Positions 61,250 through 64,000 of a DNA stretch of 64,000 bases are shown here, one piece after another. The stretch is from Rhodospirillaceae bacterium (GTDB lineage: Bacteria; Pseudomonadota; Alphaproteobacteria; DSM-16000; Inquilinaceae). The stretch's first letter is position 1. Each line of letters begins with the position of its first letter. The stretch lies in NCBI GenBank assembly GCA_020638595.1, contig JACKIG010000012.1, forward strand, positions 62,001 through 126,000, in the 5' to 3' direction. The notes under the pieces were generated by a model. That model was not told the DNA's origin, ran no database searches, and saw nothing but the letters and a program-made list of their open reading frames with translations. The position numbers and the translations under genes are program-made.

Positions 61250-62185
61250 TCAGAAATTGACCATGTCGCCGCCCTTCAGCGACAGCATGGTGCGGGCTTC
61301 CTCCGGCGTTGCCGTCTCCAGCCCCAGCCCGTCCAGCACCTGGCGGATGCGCGTGACCTGGGCGGCGTTGGACGGGGCCAACTGGCCGGGGCCGATCCAC
61401 AGGGAATCCTCCAACCCCACCCGGACATTGCCGCCCATGGCGGCCGCCATGGTGGTGATGGCGATCTGGTGGCGGCCGGCGCCCAGCACCGACCAGACAT
61501 ACTGGCTGCCGAACAGCCGGTCGGCGGTGCGGCGCATATGGGCGATGTCCTCCGGATGGACCCCGATGCCGCCCAGGATCCCGAACACCGACTGGACGAA
61601 CAGCGGCGGCTTGACCAGCCCGCGGTCGAGGAAATGGGCGAGGTTGTAGAGATGGCTGATGTCGTAGCATTCGAATTCGAAGCGTGTGCCGTTGCCGGAA
61701 CAGGATTCGAGGATGTATTCGATGTCCTTGAAGGTGTTCTTGAACACGACGTCGCGGGTCTTTTCCAGGTACGCCGGTTCCCAATCATACTTGAACGACT
61801 CATAGCGGTTCAGCATCGGGAATAGCGCGAAGTTCATCGAGCCCATGTTCAGCGACGCCACCTCGGGCTGGAACTTCAGGGCTGGCTGCAGGCGCTCTTC
61901 CACCAGCATGGTCGGGCTGCCCCCGGTGGTCAGGTTGACCACGGCCTTGGTCGCCTGCTTGATCCGCGGCAGGAACTGGCCGAACACCGAAGGGTCCTGG
62001 GTCGGGCGGCCGTCCTCAGGATTGCGGGCGTGCAGGTGGATGATGGCCGCCCCGGCCTCGGCCGCGCCGATGGCGGCCTCGGCGATCTCGTTGGGCGTGA
62101 CCGGCAGGTGCGGCGACATGGTCGGCGTGTGGATGCCGCCGGTGACGGCGCAGGTGATGATGACCTTTCGGGGACTGTTGGCCAT
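61250..62185 (-). CDS. Beta-keto acid cleavage enzyme (BKACE, DUF849)
   Basis: A 311-residue zinc enzyme that reacts a beta-keto acid with acetyl-CoA to give acetoacetate and a new acyl-CoA. Family features: IITCAVTGGIHTPTMSPHLP, IIHLHARNPEDGRPTQD (the HLHAR zinc ligands), VVNLTTGGSPTM, SLNMGSMNF, FVQSVFGILGGIG, and GGNVRVGLEDSLWIG (the active-site Arg/Glu). Substrates in the family include dehydrocarnitine, 3-keto-5-aminohexanoate and others; which applies is not evident. The operon with an SDR and a thioesterase supports oxidation, cleavage and hydrolysis of one hydroxy acid. Confidence 0.92.
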   Translation of the reverse strand: MANSPRKVIITCAVTGGIHTPTMSPHLPVTPNEIAEAAIGAAEAGAAIIHLHARNPEDGRPTQDPSVFGQFLPRIKQATKAVVNLTTGGSPTMLVEERLQPALKFQPEVASLNMGSMNFALFPMLNRYESFKYDWEPAYLEKTRDVVFKNTFKDIEYILESCSGNGTRFEFECYDISHLYNLAHFLDRGLVKPPLFVQSVFGILGGIGVHPEDIAHMRRTADRLFGSQYVWSVLGAGRHQIAITTMAAAMGGNVRVGLEDSLWIGPGQLAPSNAAQVTRIRQVLDGLGLETATPEEARTMLSLKGGDMVNF

Positions 62186-62209
62186 GGGACGGGCCTTTCT
62201 GTGACTGGA

Positions 62210-62998
62210 TTACAGGGTTTCGACGTTGCCGCACACGCTGATCGCCTGGCCCGAGATCCTGGCCCCGGCCGGCGAACATAGGAACAGCGCCATCGTAGCG
62301 ATGTCCTCCGGTTCGACCATGCACCGGAGCGAACTCATCTTCAGGTATTCCGCTTCCATCTCCTGATAGGAAACGCCGGACGCCGCCGCGCGGTCGCGAA
62401 TGACGCGCTCGATCCGGGGGCCGCGCACCACGCCCGGCAGGATCGCATTCACCCGGATGCCCTCGGGTCCCAGTTCCTTGGCCAGGCTGGCCGTCAGGCC
62501 CACGATACCCCATTTGGCGGCGGCGTAGGGGGTGCGCAGGCCGTAGCCGAGGCGGCCGGCGACGGATGAGATGTTGATGATCACGCCGTCGCCGCCGGCG
62601 CGCAGCAACGGTACGGCCAGCCTCAACACCAGGAACTGGCCCAGAAGATCGACGTCCAGGGTGTGTCGGATGTCGTCAAGCGGAAGCTGGTCGATCGTGC
62701 CGGTGGGGCCGGCGATCCCGGCGTTGTTGATGACGACGTCCAGCCCACCCAGGTGTGCCTCCACCTCCTCGAACAGGCGCTCCACCGCCGGTGGGTCGGA
62801 CACATCGGTCGGCGTGACCGCTGCCTGCGGATACCGCGCGGCGAAGGCGCCCAGGGCTTCGGCGTCGACGTCGCAGACCATGACCCGGGCGCCGGCTTCC
62901 AGGAAGCCCTGGGCGATCACGGCGCCGATGCCGGCAGCGCCGGCAGTGACCAGCACACGCATGTCGGGGCGCGGCCGCAGCCGTTCGATCAGGTTCAT
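62210..62998 (-). CDS. Short-chain dehydrogenase/reductase
   Basis: A 262-residue classical SDR. The NAD-binding glycine motif is TAGAAGIGAVIAQGFLEAG, the NNAG motif is VVINNAGIAGP, and the catalytic Ser-Tyr-Lys set is seen in NISSVAGRLGYGLRTPYAAAK. The C-terminal part includes MVEPEDIATMALFLCSPAGA. ATG 62998 follows GAGGACCTC. It probably oxidises a beta-hydroxy acid to the keto acid used by the BKACE enzyme 24 bp downstream. Confidence 0.9.
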   Translation of the reverse strand: MNLIERLRPRPDMRVLVTAGAAGIGAVIAQGFLEAGARVMVCDVDAEALGAFAARYPQAAVTPTDVSDPPAVERLFEEVEAHLGGLDVVINNAGIAGPTGTIDQLPLDDIRHTLDVDLLGQFLVLRLAVPLLRAGGDGVIINISSVAGRLGYGLRTPYAAAKWGIVGLTASLAKELGPEGIRVNAILPGVVRGPRIERVIRDRAAASGVSYQEMEAEYLKMSSLRCMVEPEDIATMALFLCSPAGARISGQAISVCGNVETL

Positions 62999-63021
62999 CA
63001 ATGAGGTCCTCGTGTTGCGGG

Positions 63022-63732
63022 TCACGCGACTTCCAGCCAGGTGCGGCGAATCTCGGGATCGCGGGCCAGGTCCGCCGGCGTCCCGGTAAAGACGATTTCG
63101 CCATGCCCCATGACCATCACACGGGCGGCGATCTTCAGCGCGATGGTCAGCTTCTGCTCCACCAGCACCACCGCGACGCCGCGGCGGGCGATATCCAGGA
63201 TCACGTCCATCACCACCTCGACGATCTGGGGTGCCAGGCCTTCCGTCGGCTCGTCGATCAGCAGCACCCGCGGATTGCCCAGCAGCGAGCGGCAGATCGT
63301 CAGCATCTGCTGTTCGCCGCCCGACAGATAGCCGGCCCGGACCGCACGCCGTTCCTTCAGGCGCGGGAAATAGTCGTACATCTGGGTGATGGACCAGGCG
63401 GGAGCGCCTGTCACCGGCTTCTGCATCCCCATCACCAGGTTTTCCTCCACCGTCAGGTTGGGGAAGACCAACCGTTCCTCGGGAACGAAACCGATGCCCT
63501 GGCGGCAGATATCATAGGGCCGGCGGCCGGTGAGGTCGCGCCCGGCCAGGCTGACCGCGCCGGCCGACGGCGGCACCAGCCCCATGATCGCCTTCAGCGT
63601 CGTCGAGCGGCCCGACCCGTTGCGCCCGAGCAGGGAGACGATGGCCGCTTCCGGCACGGCCAGGGTGACACCGTGCAGGATGTGGCTCTTGCCGTAGTGG
63701 GCATGCAGGCCCTGGACCTCTAGCAGGCTCAT
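63022..63732 (-). CDS. livF: Branched-chain-type ABC transporter ATPase LivF
   Basis: A 236-residue ATPase of the Liv family: LEVQGLHAHYGKSHILHGV, Walker A LGRNGSGRSTT, signature LSGGEQQML, Walker B VLLIDEPTEGLAP and H-loop VLVEQKL with Gln-rich switch. The Walker A Lys is Arg here, a substitution I associate with some LivF homologues. It works with LivG and two permeases upstream of the window boundary. It overlaps livG by ATGA and precedes the SDR by 23 bp. Confidence 0.92.
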   Translation of the reverse strand: MSLLEVQGLHAHYGKSHILHGVTLAVPEAAIVSLLGRNGSGRSTTLKAIMGLVPPSAGAVSLAGRDLTGRRPYDICRQGIGFVPEERLVFPNLTVEENLVMGMQKPVTGAPAWSITQMYDYFPRLKERRAVRAGYLSGGEQQMLTICRSLLGNPRVLLIDEPTEGLAPQIVEVVMDVILDIARRGVAVVLVEQKLTIALKIAARVMVMGHGEIVFTGTPADLARDPEIRRTWLEVA

Positions 63733-64000
63733 GATGCCGCCTCCTCGCCCAGATAGGCCTCCTGCACCTCGCGGTTGGCGCTGATGCGGGCCGGCGTGTC
63801 CGTCGCCAGGATCTGGCCGTAGACCAGCACCGACACGCGATCGCACAGGCTGAACACCACGCTCATGTCGTGTTCCACCAGCAGCAGGGTCTTGCCCGTG
63901 GTGACAGTGCGGATCAGCTCGACGGTGCGCGCGGTCTCGTCGCGCGACATGCCGGCGGTGGGTTCGTCCAGCAGGATGACATCGGCGCCGGTGGTCAGCG
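63729..64000 (-). CDS. livG: Branched-chain-type ABC transporter ATPase LivG, 5'-partial
   Basis: The C-terminal 90 residues of LivG; the gene continues past the window end. Visible are Walker B VILLDEPTAGMSRDE, switch LLVEHDMSVVF, DRVSVLVYGQILATDTPA and the tail EVQEAYLGEE. It is coupled to livF by a four-base overlap and is the first visible gene of the minus-strand operon. The transported compound is probably the acid that the SDR/BKACE/thioesterase set degrades. Confidence 0.92.
   Translation of the reverse strand, partial: LTTGADVILLDEPTAGMSRDETARTVELIRTVTTGKTLLLVEHDMSVVFSLCDRVSVLVYGQILATDTPARISANREVQEAYLGEEAAS

Noticed and set aside
61250..62185. Carnitine catabolism operon by name
   Set aside because: The oxidising enzyme beside BKACE is an SDR, not the carnitine dehydrogenase type, so the substrate cannot be named.

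Overview
The window is very GC-rich and reads as a chromosomal segment of an alphaproteobacterium, most likely of the Rhodospirillales type. Evidence is the codon usage, TRAP and Liv transporters, a beta-keto acid cleavage enzyme, Dnr/FNR-type nitrate respiration control, a PrtD/HlyD type I secretion pair and alphaproteobacterial-style interspersed repeats. This assignment is inference. No rRNA, tRNA, integrase or intact transposase was seen.

Layout. 1-2.6 kb: end of a small hydroxy-acid/aromatic catabolic operon (HpcH/HpaI aldolase, 2-hydroxyacid dehydrogenase, FAH-family hydrolase). 2.7-5.5 kb: a universal stress protein, a small unknown protein and a patatin-like lipase. 5.6-10 kb: sarcosine-oxidase-type operon soxB-soxD-soxA with no soxG. 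A long inverted repeat separates it from a three-gene minus-strand operon headed by a cysteine-free CRP/FNR regulator (10.2-11.8 kb). 12.1-26.3 kb: a complete nitrate respiration locus (narK, narG, narH, narJ, narI, a peptidyl-prolyl isomerase, a hemerythrin-like protein, a GH5-like hydrolase, a double narK). Nearly every gene except narI is broken by many single-base indels although the amino-acid sequence between them is well preserved. Two FNR-type boxes flank the locus. 26.4-31.8 kb: a zinc-ribbon membrane protein, then a GntR-controlled TRAP transporter.

32-53 kb is a surface and secretion region. It holds a LapG-like periplasmic cysteine protease, an O-GlcNAc-transferase-like TPR protein paired with a sulfotransferase, a large RTX protein, its type I ABC exporter and HlyD adaptor, a LuxR regulator, a small exported protein, a double-glycosyltransferase protein, a second glycosyltransferase, a sulfotransferase-TPR fusion and a Sel1-repeat lipoprotein. 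I infer a system that makes, secretes and decorates a calcium-binding surface protein or glycan.

53.2-58.7 kb holds the most unusual locus: a full type I-E Cascade operon (casA-casB-casC-casD-casE, tightly overlapping) followed by a tiny degenerate CRISPR array (three 28-nt repeats at a 61-bp period). There is no cas3, cas1 or cas2 anywhere in the window. Both flanks are unrelated genes, so the locus looks like a stand-alone, nuclease-less, adaptation-less Cascade, possibly repurposed for binding or regulation. A DUF72 gene lies just upstream on the same strand.

58.9-64 kb: DUF72, two strong hairpins, a GntR regulator, then a minus-strand operon of livG, livF, a short-chain dehydrogenase, a BKACE enzyme and a thioesterase. 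It suggests import and cleavage of a beta-hydroxy/keto acid.
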